Assembly: GCA_037074765.1 (NCBI GenBank)
Contig: JBAMDO010000001.1
Location: 62,001 to 126,000, forward strand
Direction: 5' to 3'
From: Mansonella perstans
Lineage: Eukaryota; Nematoda; Chromadorea; Rhabditida; Onchocercidae
Length of the DNA stretch: 64,000 nt
The position numbers were made by a program, and so were the translations under genes. The notes beneath the pieces were generated by a model, which worked only from the letters and a program-made list of their open reading frames with translations, did not search any database and was not told where the DNA came from. Below, piece after piece: positions 35,548 through 49,300 of this stretch. Every line of letters begins with the position of its first letter. The first letter of the stretch is position 1.

Positions 35548-37845
35548 TTACACTCCTGCCTCAATCAATAAAATATGTTTTGAAAGAGGTCAAAATCAAA
35601 TCGCATCACTTCAGCAGTTCAAGTCCTCTTAATAATTATTGATAACGATATCTCGACAATGGTTTTATGCCTTCTTACAATTACTACTAATGACTTTATG
35701 CCCTCCTTACAATTATTGATAATGATTTTACGGCTTCTTGATAATGACTTTATCACTTCTTCACTTTATCATCATCCTTCATCAATATAAAACATTCTTT
35801 AAATAAAACAAAACTAAAAAAGGTGCAACCAAACATTCTAATTGTTGCACCCACTTTTTTTGACATTTCAGCTCGCCAATGAAATTTTTGAAATATTTTT
35901 AAATGACCATGTAGTAACATAGAACGAATGGCCTGACTAAGAGCGGCGCTATAAAAGCAAATCGTAGCCTTCCAGTTAAAATTTTTTATGATTACACAAA
36001 AAATATTCAACATGTTGACATCAATCCATACACTCTCGCTCCCCCAGAACTTTTGTCTTAGTAGATTTCATAAAAATCAATAAAAAGTTAGTAATAGTTA
36101 ATTATGAATTATCCGTCCCAGTCGTTTTCCGATTACACATCGTTTTTTTTTTTTTTTAAATTAATTCCAGATACTTGTAGACATATATCTAATCTGTTTC
36201 TCAATTACTTGACATTTAATTAATGAAGCAAAAAAAAAGTAAAAACAAATCGTAATCGATCTGACAAATTTATTATAATCAACAGCAAAAAAATAAGAGA
36301 ACTCGTACAGCAAAACATTTTTCCTTTGATTCTGATCAAATAAAGACCTGGACATTCACCGCAAAAAGATTGTTCTATGTTAGATTTTTCGAAATTCCCA
36401 AAAAAAAAAAGAAATTGAGCTAAAATTGAAATAAAGAAAAAACACGAACTTAACATAGAATTTCTGCAAATGTATTCAAATGTTCATAGGCGCAAAAATG
36501 ATGAAACAAAATCAAAAATTTCTTTAAAAAAAAGAACAAAACAAAGTGAAGTTAAAAAACTAGAAAACAAGAATCAATTCTGCCAGTTTTCTCAATCACT
36601 TCATTATCAGCTATCAGATGGATGAAAATTTTTCAAAAGAAAATTCAAAAGCAAAAAAACAATCATCGAATCCATTTGAAAATAAATGACAGCTTTTCTT
36701 TCAGTATCGATGTTTACTTGTGGACATTTTCAATACCTGTCCTGGGAAGGTACCAAGGTAAACCAATTAAATTACGCAAATATTCTTCTGACCCAAAATA
36801 TGGCAATAAAAAAAAATGGAAAAAGCGGGAAAACAAAACAAAGCGAATCTTCCCAATATTACTGTAAGTCAGTAAAACAAAAAAAAGTAAAAAAAAGCCC
36901 TTATAGTTAAGGGGCTAGATTTATTGATTTTATTAATATCAAATATGTCAACTCTCGTCATATAACCAATCCTCAAAAGCATCATCATACTATATTATAC
37001 ACATTATTTCAATAACAACAAATAGAAATCCTAAAAAACATTTGATGTTATTAAACTTCCAGAAAAAAAAAATATGATAGGTAACACTAAATTCACCTAT
37101 TTTAAAATTATTCCAGACGGGATTTCACACTAAGCTGCAAAAATGAATAAGTAAGACAAATATTCTTCATTTTAGACAGTTGGGAGAAGCAAATGGAAGA
37201 AAGAGAAAAAAAACACCGTCATTCACTTGTTTATAAAATATTAAAGAAAAGTTTGCAGTAACGACGACGACGGAATCATAAACGAATGCAAAAAAAAGAG
37301 GTAAGAAAAAATTTTGCGTTTGTATGCGTCCATTCATGAAATTCTTTTTTTGTGTCATAAAGTTGTGTCAGTGAAAATTGATTAACTTTTTTGACTTTTT
37401 TTGGATTTCGTACTTGTGTGTTTGTGGTCGGAAATTTTAATTGATAAAAAATCAATTAAAATTACAATCCCGGAATATGTAACAAAAATGAATAAAAAAG
37501 AATTTGTATCTAAACAAACAAGCAATCCTCAATGAACCAAACTGAAATTTAATCACAGAAGGAAGTTTTAAATTGCATATAAAATCAATTTCAGCAATTG
37601 AATACTTGAATTTATGTATAGCTCAGAATATGAAAAAAAAAAACAAAGACTTGATGAATTTCGGTGACTTTGTTTTTAAATTTTTTTTCATACTTCATGA
37701 TGCAATGCACACTTCATAGAGACTAGCAAATCAACATTTATAACACTTTTCGAAGGGATATCCGATCAGAATTTTGAAATTAAGTTCAAAGAAAAACCTA
37801 ATTAATAAAAAAATCCCGCCAGAACAAGTTTTCGAATACCTACTA
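35548..37845. other. Intergenic region between DCAKD and AF10
   Basis: About 2.3 kb AT-rich with a 16-T tract at about 36141. It must include the AF10 3' UTR and the DCAKD promoter, since both genes are on the minus strand. No exon is supported. Confidence 0.45.
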
Positions 37846-40318
37846 CTATTTCCCCGAGTGAGGATTTGATGAAAGTTGCGAATTTGATGATGTGGAATGC
37901 GGTGAAGTCGAACTGCTCGATATCATCTGGCTTCCATACCTAGCACTCAAAGCTGCCACTGCTGCTTGTTGATGGAGTAATTGTTGCTGAGCCAGCAACG
38001 CGTATTGGGCCAATAACTCCTTTAATATGTAACATTTGATAATCAACAACCTAACATATAAACCTTAATAACCATCTTAACAGAACAATTATTCGGGAAA
38101 AAAAGCTGGATATAAACAGGAACCTTTTCTTAGCTATCATCAAAAAAAAAATTTCATGAAAGTATCATTAAGTACCGTTGAAGCGAGTTGTCCTATAGCG
38201 GATGCTCCGGAAACAGCTGCATTGGAATGAGTTGGTGTCCGAGGTGCAGCAAAATTTCCACCTAGTGCATTTGCTGCAGCGGCAGCTGCAATTGCTGCAG
38301 CAGCCATTTGTTGCCGTTCAGAAGTTAGTGTCAAATGGGCATTATTCTGTGATCCACCACCAAACAGATCCAGCGCATTTGTTACAGCTGATGCCGATGG
38401 CATACTTGTTGCCAGCTGTGTATTAGTAAAGTTCGACAACAGCGGAGTAGCTATACCTGTGTTCGCTGATGCTGCTGATGGAATTCTAAAAATCTGATTT
38501 TTATTTTTCCATATGTTTCATACAAAGTACTACTGTTGATAACTAAATAAACATTTATTTGGATAATCTTTCATTTCGTTTCCTTTCAGGATTGCGAAAA
38601 CTGAACAACAATAAAAGAACACTGAAAAATCGATCAATAACAACAGATTCGTCTAGACTTTTTTCCGATAATATTGTTTAAAGAAAAACCAACCGACTGG
38701 AAGGAAGTGAAGCTTGCTGCACTGATGTAGTTCCAGAGGTAGTGCTAGTAACCGATGTTTGTCGGCTTTCCGTACCACCAGTGGTACCAGCCAAATGTCC
38801 TGCAGCAGCGACCGCAGCAGCAGCGGCAGCAGCAGCTACAGCAGCTTGTGGTGTGTGACCACTTCGGTTTGTAATCACCGATCCGTTACTTGCTAGTGAA
38901 CGTAACTGACTCAACGAATCATCGATAATTGGTGGAAGGGTAGAACAGAATGGGTTCAAAAAAGAGATGACCGCAGAACCGGCAGCTGCTTGAAGAGATT
39001 GCTGCTGCTGTTGTTGTTGTTGTTGTCCACACACTGTTGTTGGTGGCAGAGGTACAATCGATGATGGGAGACTTGAAATTGAAGGGGAGGAGGTAGGTTG
39101 TGTTGTACACTGCGTTGATGAGATGCCACTACTGTTCGACTGCACATTGCTGCTAGTTGGTGCTAACGGAATATTGCTACTGCTACTTGCTACACTGATC
39201 CGTGGTGAATGATGCGGACTGAAAAAGATATATTCCGCAATAATGTCAGTTTTGAAAATCACTTTAATATCTTATGATTAATTTGAAATGCTAACAGAAA
39301 ATACTAATAGCTTGATAATACCGTTGTCAATCTCATTCGTCTTCTGTCGTGTCGTCGCACTTGCGAAAAACATAATTTTTACAAAACTGTTAAGACAGAA
39401 AGGCGGATGAGACTGACTGTAGTGTTATCGTAGCGATAAACTATTCCAAAACTACTCACTCACATCTACTCATTGCAGATAAAAGTTACGAAAAGGTTAA
39501 AACTACAGGGAAACACACCTGGCACTAACACCCAATGAAGAACCACTTGCAAGAGATAATGATAATCTGGTATTTAATGCAAGCAGATGATCTCGCCGCC
39601 TAGCAAGCTGTGATAGTGTTTCTTCCAAACGAACATTTTCCATTTTCAATTCGTGCAAACACGATAAAAGTTGCGCAACTGGAAAAAACTTTTGAATAAA
39701 ATCAACTTGCTTCATTTTCTGCAGAAGTTATTCTATTAAAAGATAGTAAACAAAAAGATTATACTGGAGTAAATAACCATCTACCGCATAGTGAATGACC
39801 AATGACCACTATAATCCTTAAAAACATAACTGAGATGACAGTTCCTATGAACTCAGTTACATATTACTAAGCTCCCTATACAAACTTTGCATATTTTATA
39901 AAGACTTATAAACTAACTGGATAAAGTCAGCTAGTATTTAATATGTTTACAACAACGAAAAAACATATTTCATTCAATTATTTTTTAAAACCAAACTAAA
40001 AGGCAAATAAAAATTTTCAAAATATAAGATTCCCACCCAATTCCTTCCATTTTCACAAAAGCATTCAAAACAAGAAATGGTGTGAAAGATTAGAGCGAAA
40101 TAAAAATAAACAAAATAGAATACAAACTATCAAATGGTGCATGACTCATCAGGAAATGTGATCCCTGCTCCCATTGCCGTTCCAACAATTCTTCCATCGA
40201 TTGTGGAAAAGCTAATGGTTGCTGCGACACGGGACAAAGAGATGTAGCTGCAGCTGCACCGGATGTTGATGGTAGTGATGAGGTTACATGAGTCCGATCT
40301 ACTGACACAACCGATGAA

Positions 40319-40351
<33 letters not shown>

Positions 40352-43300
40352 AGAAATATGCAATCTGAAAAATGCCCTTTTGTAAGTATGACTTATTTAA
40401 GGACCTGACAATTTTTGAAGTTAATACAAAATTGGCTTGGCGTCATATACGGTTATTCGCCACTTTATATTCAAGCATTCCCGTAAATTTCAAATAAAGT
40501 ACTGCTAATTTTACATTTTTGCAATCCTGCATTTCAACATTTCAACAATATCAAAGAGACAAATGCCTACCCAGCATCCGGGCTTACTACAGCTTTCGGC
40601 TGTGTCCTTATAAGTGGAACACCAACAAACGTTGATGCCGTTGTTGAAGTCGTTGATGTTGACAGCTGCTGCTGTTGCTGCGCTGAAGTCAAGGAACATG
40701 TCACTACAGTACACTGAACTGAAAGAAAAACCACAGCGATAGAAATTTTAAAAGTTCATTCTAGAGACGAGTAGTGATACATCTCTTCTTTTTTGACCTA
40801 ATATAAATTGTGGTAAAAATTACCTGCTGAAGTAGTTGCCGAAACTGCACAAGTTGTTGCATCATGTTCGCCTGAAGTTGAAGGAGCCGTTGAATGAGCA
40901 GCTGTAGTAGCTGTAGTTGTCATATTACTGTCACGCTCATTTAGTCGCTCCCGTTGGAAATCGGAAACTGTTTCCTGGGCAAAAAAAAATTCAAGCATTA
41001 TTATTGGAACCAAAAATTAATACAAATAAAAGAAAACCTAGGAATAAGTTCAAATACATCGTGAAGTAGTAACTAGGAAGAAAATCACAAATAATTTAAA
41101 TAAATTTTCCGTTAAATGAACGACAAAAAGCAGACTAAAAATGAATATTTCGGAATATTGATAAATTACCGAGATCAAAGGTCCAACCGATTCAAGCAAA
41201 GCTTTCATGGATTTACATGCTTTGTTATTACGCGGACGTTTCGGCTTCTCCGCACCATCAACTGCTTTTCTTTTTACTAAAAATGAGATAAATTTCAATA
41301 TATTTTTAAAGTGCAACAACCACCTAGACATAACCATTACTGCATTAATATCCTTAAAAGCTGTATGGACCGATTAAAATATATCGCTTTGTTTTAGCCA
41401 TAGTTCCACTATTATATAATTATTAACATTTCCTAAGTCCAAACGTGACAAATAAAAAATTAATGCTACTCAATAAAATCGACAAGAAAAAAAAAGAGTT
41501 AATATGAGTTTTCAAATTTCTACTCTCACTTAGCATTATCTCAAAAAAAAAAATTACTACTTTCATGTAACTCCATTATTAAAGTAATGAATATTAAGTG
41601 AGACTAGAACTTTCTTTTCCAAGCAAAACACATACCAGTTTTGCTTACAACGTTCGCAACTGAACCATTATCTGTCGGAACATAATTGGCACGAGACTGT
41701 AGCTTGATTTCCAGTTGAGATATTAAACTACCATTGCTTAAGTCTTTCTCTTCTGCTAATTCATTCTGAAATAGTTGCGAATAAAAATTGTATTCAAAAA
41801 ATAGAAGTTTCGAAACAGTTTCCAAAACAAAAGACCTTCAAAAGATAAGCTTCATTTTTGAAAAACGCTAACTTTTTGCGCAGATACACCGAAAAGTGCA
41901 GCATTTGTGTGTAAAGGAATAGTTGTTGTGTTCGAAGAACATGGTAAATCATAGACTGATTGACCTTTCTTCAATGAAATCGATGTAGTAACTGGCGGAG
42001 GTGTACTCTGAGCTGTTGAGGATCTATAATAATTTAAATTAACAAACCGAACATAAACTGAAATGTTCACATATAACAAGCGATCTACAATTAAAAAAGA
42101 TCTGTTCGCTCCTATCAATAGTACTTGCAATTCTTGGCTGTGTGAAATTTTAAAATAGATCTTAATACAAACAATATATTACCTGCCACTTGACATCGGT
42201 GGACTGCAAGCATCATCGCGCATTGAATGAACTGCTGCTAGTGACTGAGACATTACAGCATTTAACATAGCTCTATGAACTGCTGGTGGTGGCAATGAAG
42301 TGCTGAAAGGCATATTTAGCGAATATTACCGTAAAAAAGATAAACATTTGAAATCGACCGGACAAATTAACCAAGAATAAACTTTTCCTGCCAATCAATT
42401 AAGTTCTAATTCATTTACTTCACTCTGCAAAAATAGCAATGAGCCAACCGATATAAGGGATCTACAAGCATTGTAGGTCCATCAGCTCGTAAATTTGACG
42501 AAAAGGATGATGCAATCCCAGTGGATGAAGTAGTTGCTGCTAATTTATCACTGCCATAACTGCTACCAATTGCTGGTGATGTATTCTGCAGTTCCTGAAG
42601 CTAAACTACAATAATTAACTGTGTGGGAAAATTCTTCTCATCCCTAGTGATGCTTTTGTTCTGGCTGTTCTGGCTCTTCATTATTGCCACAAATATTTTA
42701 AAAAATTTCACTACCATAAAGCAAAATATTACAATAGAAAATGAAAGAGACTAGGCACCACCGCAATTTAATCTTTACCACACGAAGTTCAATACGATAC
42801 CACTAACAATTGAGTTTAGTTGGTACTTCAAGTTTGCATAAGTCTACATGCTATTATTATTATAATACTTCGTCGCTAATATACTCTAAAATAAGCAATA
42901 TATCTAACAATTGAAGTTACACAAGTCAAAAATTTAATATTACATCCTTTATTCTCCTCTCAAAAATGCTTCAGTACCAAGTTATATCATTTCAGTATTA
43001 CTATATATTACTTTGAACTAGTCAAATTCCTTAGATAAGAGGATTGCTTGATGAATTTGCAAATACGACAAAGTTTTTACTAAAACAATTAACATCCTAT
43101 AGAATTTAATGAAATAAAACTACTTACGGATGTGTTAAAATGCGGTGAACTGGTAGAAGACGTTTGACTGCTATTATCACCACTGCATATATTCCGAACA
43201 CCTAATTTAGGCGTTACTGCACGATGAACAACACCGCCACCACCACCTCCACTTCCAGATGAACATGATGATTCGGCCCGATGTCGATATGGTGGTACAA

Positions 43301-46300
43301 TTTTTATTAATGGATCATTGATCTGTAATATAAGAAAATATAAAGTTAAAAATATTACTCCCAGCTTAGTTGGTACTTCAAGTTTGCATAGGCCTACATG
43401 CCATTATTACTATAATACTTGTCGCTAATATACTCTAAAATAAGCAATATATCTAAAGTCAGCTACATATGCTATTAAGCATATTCCAAATCATTTCTAT
43501 CAGGAAAATCTGGAAATACGTTTATCAGGTTTGGCTTTAATCAATTATCATGCAACACTCAAATATCTGTATACAAGTAGTTCAAACCTAATTTCTGAAT
43601 TCAAGAACTTAATTTTCAACGCTCCAAAGCATTTTCCTTTTACACTACTGAAAAATTTATTACAAAACGAAAATAATCTCAAAGTGATTTAACCATTTAA
43701 AATATTTGAAGCTGTGGGAATAACGAAACTCAAATAAAGCCGACACTACAGACACATTTGCTCAATTATATAAGAGGAACTACTAACGGAAGATGTTACC
43801 GTTTAAAAAAAAAAATTCTTTTCCTAAAAAGAAAATCCTGAACTTATGAAAAAATTACGAACCGAATCACATATATCTATCAGCTTTGACGCCAAAATGA
43901 AAGAATGGAGAAATGGTGTTGGAAAAAATTAAAAATTATCAACTACAACAGATAATAAAAAAATTACGAAAATGGAAAAAATAAAAATGACTGGTGAATA
44001 AAAAACCTAAAATCCAAATATTTCTAATGGAAGATTAAGCTGAATTTTACTTTTGCTAGCTGATGTTTCATCGATGCAACCGCTTTTAACAAAACTTAAT
44101 AAACGAACAAAATGACCAATATCGACTAGTTCCACAAAATCATTCTATATATTTAAGTAAATTCAGAAAACGACTATCTCTCCCTCGACCCTTGTCAACT
44201 GCGAATTATTATCGCTATTGACTTGTTGTTATTATCACATTTTCTACGAAGATAGTCTATTACTCACTCACTAACATCCATCATCATCGTAGATAATATA
44301 ATCGAGAAGATCATTTCCTTCACCAAAGATATGAATGTGGATGAATAGAAGAATCAAATCGAATCAAAACCGACCAAATGATAGATAACAATTGTTCTCT
44401 CTACACTGATCCTTCCAACTCTTTCTCCTTCTTTTCTTTCAATTACAACTTCCTTTCTATTTCCACATTTTAAATTGCCTCAGTTAATCTACCTGACCTG
44501 TACTGTGCATTTCGGCGCTACCACTATTAATCAAACTATGTGGAAATAATGATATGGCGGTGCGAAATGATGACATCCGAAGCAATCCTTCACTAATGTA
44601 TATACACTTGCTTTCCTTCTATGCATTTTACTTCACCTACGAAACTTTGCTATTAATTATTTTTTCACCATTCAATTCACGAATACTTCCTTTTTACTTG
44701 CTCTTCTATTTTTTTTTTCTTAATAACCTAATTTCTATTCACTAATTTACTTCTCAATTAAAATTTAATTCCATATCATATTGGCTTACCCAAGTAAACA
44801 TGAAAGTTCAATGCGCTTAGAATTACATTTTTTCAAAAAACAACTAACGGAATTAAAACAGCAGAAAAACCAACCGCTTTCTTTGCATGTGCCGCACAAT
44901 ATCCACAATATTTTACATTCTTTGAACCACCACCTTCTTCACATAATAAGCCTTCAGCTTGTGCGCAAGTAACATGAAAACACTAAAACAAAATAATATT
45001 AGCCTATGAATAATAATAATAATAATAATAATAAACTGAGTAAACGATAAAAATATACGATACGGATGAAAAACAAATTCACACGCTGATCAATTGCTCG
45101 AAAAATTTATTTACAATTATTTATTTTGTTACATAAATTTATTCACATTTCCCACACCATCATTTCTAGTCCCCACTGTCATTCTAAAAACATTTCTTAC
45201 TAAAACTCTACAGAAGAACAAAATAACTAATCCCGGTCTTATATTAATCAAATTTGCAGGAATGCGATTTATACTTTATTTTTCCCCACCTCCGTTGCTT
45301 GTCCTTTTTATTTCTAAATATATCCTAATCTTACCTTTTTACAACCAGGTTTATTACATGGCATGCATGCACCAAGATATGCCCGTTTTTCCTCTCCACG
45401 TTCGATACATAGATAACACTGCTGCTGAAACCTGCAATGTGTAACACCCTGAATGAATATAACATTCTAATTAATTTAATTCTCCCTTCTTCATTTTCAT
45501 ACTGCAAGATGAATTTCATGGAAAATGAATTTACTTACTTTGATGAAAAGCAACATAATTTCATGCAGAAAAAAACAAACACATATATGTGCAAGAGTAT
45601 TGCAACTGTGACAAAAAAGAAGAACTTAAGAAAACCAAATAAAACTTTAAGACATTTAAGACTGTTCATCATCTATAACAAATAGCCATCACTGCATCTA
45701 AGATCATAGCTTCTCGAATATGCTGATTAAATTCAATTGTAAAATAAACTTCAGCTAAAGGAAGAGAAAAATCTAGTATTAATGCTGGTAAGGATGGATA
45801 TAAGAGATATAAGGATATAATGGATATAAGGATGAATATGCATCAAGACCACAGCTTTTCGAATATACCGATTAAGTAATCAATCATAAAATAAACTTCA
45901 GTTAAAGAAAGAAAAATGTAGCATTAGTGCTGGACAAATCTAATTTGCTCAAGCAATTAATTTCAAAATTGAATTAGAGTGAAAACTAACCGTTCCAGTG
46001 GAACATCACTCAGAATTACTGGGTCCATGCTGTGAACATCTCCAAAACGCACTTCCGGTATGTACAAAGCGCAGATGACATGTGCCCATTCTAGAAGTGA
46101 CGACGTTGTGAACGTAACAAAAGCAGAAGAAATGAGATATCAAAAAAAAGAAATGAATTACACACTTTCTGATCAATAATCATTGACCATCAATTAATTT
46201 TAAATTTTAATAAAATCTAAGAACTTCAAAAATTACGTTACGAAAAAACAACAATAGAGGTGTAGTTTTTATAATCTACAAAAGCAATCACTGCATTCAA

Positions 46301-49300
46301 GAAAAATTTAATTTAATATATCGAAACAAATAACTAATTAATTATATGATTTGCTTCTAATTATGTATTATATAATATTATGTATTATATATTATATTAT
46401 GTATTATGTAATTATGTATTATATAACTCGCTTCTAATTGTGTAATTGTGCATTATTTGACTCGCTTCTAATTGTATAACTGTGTATTATATGATTCACT
46501 TTTAATTTCACTTGAGCTGTTACACTTTATGATTAGCTCCTGCCACTATAGAGAGTGAGAAGGATAGATAAGGTGAGGGAAGATGAAATGAGGAGAGATT
46601 ATACATTGTAACGACACATACCCGTCGGAAGGAATGACAATGATGATAACACCACGCATATGTATGTAGTGTGTTTACTCAAGGTGTTATATAAATAAAT
46701 ATCATACGATCTAGACTACCACAACACCAACTGACCATCGTTATCGGTTCGTTTGAGCGCACCATGACCAAAGGGGCACAATTTACAACGCGGTGTTTCG
46801 CGAACCTCTCCAACATCACCGCCGTTCCCGTTGTATTGCGAATGCGCGATAAAATCGGCACACTTTGCACAATACCATTCACCTTCTGGTACTTCAACAA
46901 TACCATAACAGCCTGAAAATGCATTACATCGATAATCACTCCACAACAACCTACTTTTACAGAAGTCTCTTTTTCCATGATATATATATATATATATACC
47001 CGTTCGGCGGTTCAGCCATAAATATGTTTCATAGTGAAAAAAATGTCACTCTATTTCGAAGCATTCCAAAAGTGCACTCTAATTCACTGTTAACTATAAA
47101 TAAACATCAATAAAATTTTATGGATTTAAAACAGTCCAAGATACGAATTTAAAGCAGCCCAGGATACGAATTTAAAACAGCCCAAAGTTAGCAGATTATG
47201 CTACAATTCTAGCTTATAAGAGTAAAAACTGCAAATATTATATAAGTAGTATAATGATAGTGCATATAACTCTCATTACGATCCGCAATAACTATCAATT
47301 ATTACAAATAGCCTATTTCTCTAGCTATCAACACGAGACGAAGATTCTCTCCAACAATTTACAAGTATTCCTAATAAATGATACAAATTTTGTCAACTAC
47401 ATGAAATTATTTTATTAACAGTAATTAGGTATATTAACCACAAAATATTATATCATAACCAAGAAAGTGTACAATATCTTTTGATCTTTAGAGATCAAAA
47501 GCCATTTAACTGTCTTATTTACACTCAATGTTATTATATTGGATTAATTTGTGAAGTAAATAATAATGAAGCAAATAATATTAATGTAGTTTTAATTGAT
47601 TTCTATTTCGATAATTTTCAAAATTTTCATGTGAGCGATAAAATTGTTTGTGAAACTACCACTAATCGCCGACATCACTCACTCACTGTCCTGTGATCAA
47701 ATGAATTATTCACTTTTCATACACATTTCTTCTGTATGTAGTGTGAAAATTGACAATACCGTATCTCCAATCACCTTTAGAAACATACATGCATGGAAAA
47801 TGCAAGGAGTCAAATAATACCTGTATTAATTGCTGCGGCAATAGCAACGGTACACCACCACTACTACTAGCAATAGTAGTAATTGCTGTAGTAAAAACAT
47901 TACAATGAATCTAACTATTCAGCAAAAGAATGTCGTAATGGTATTAAATATGTACTGTAAATGTGATGTATATATATGTAACCTGTATTAGACGACGAGG
48001 AAAGAAGACGACGAAGAAACCCTAAATGAGCAATTGTAAATTAAATCAAGAGAAATGAAAGGAATCAAATATTACCGTTGATTATTCACTGATTATTCGT
48101 ACAACGACGATGATGACAGTGGTGGTAACAATGATAACAAGCATTAACTGATGGCATGAAATGGGAAAATTAATAATAAATATTGACAAGAAATTTTGAT
48201 TATGCAAACTATGAAGAGTAAACTACTATCAACTTTGGCAATATACAACGAAGTTGAATCAATCAATCGTAACAAATATGTGAAAGAATAGGAAAAACCA
48301 ATCATTTCATTTAATTGTCCGATATTTACCCAAGTAGAATAATAGTGGTGGATCGTTGATCATAGAATCTCCAATCAAACCAACAGAATGAAAACCATTC
48401 TGACAAAAAAAAAGAGAGAGAAGAATCTTTCATGCTCATATCTCAAAACATTTTAATTAATCTAATTAGAACATTCTCCAATCTAGTTAATCTAATTAAA
48501 ACATCCTTCATTCTAATTAATCTTCTACTCTAACTTTCTGAAAAGTGAATTGCGAATCTCAAAGCTTTCATGTTTTTTTTTTGAAAAATTCAATTCAACA
48601 ATTTCATTTTCTCAAAATACAAATCATCATCATCATCATTATCATCATCATCATCAAGTCTCTAAACAGACAGTGAAATAAATGTATGAATCATTTCCCA
48701 CAAATACTTCCAACCAATGTCACTATTAAAATAACGATAAAATGCAATGATGATGATTTGTAATTTAAAAATTACCGTCAATACACTCACACAGACACAG
48801 ACACACAGACACACACAGACACACACACACAGACAGACATACACACAAAAATTGACGTCATGATGTGTGTGTAACAGTAGGAAACGATTTAGGAATAAAA
48901 TTAAAATTGAAAAAAGGCAAAGCTGTAGAAAAATGATGTTGCTGTGAAGAGGAAGAACATTTTGCTACAATTGCTAATATCGTTTCCCTCTCTCCTCTTT
49001 TACTCTCTCTTTTATCTCTCTCCTACACCCCCATGTCTTCTTCCATTAAATAAAGTGCAATTTTTCCAAGAATTAAAATTTAACGTATATAGGAGTGCAG
49101 ACAACATTATAGACATCACAGAAAGACAGACAGACAGACAGACATATACATTTAGTTACTGTTCGTTCCCCTTTTCAACCAATGAAATAAAAATTGTGGA
49201 TTTGAAAAAAAAACAAAAAACATTCATTTTTTCAAACACTTTCTATATATACTATATGTATATATTTCGCTATCAAAACAGCCAACCAATTAAAAGAAAT

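Noticed and set aside
38202..38426. Plus-strand open frame opposite AF10 exon 38176-38485
   Set aside because: It is the complement of a real Ala-rich coding exon that fits phase and family on the minus strand.
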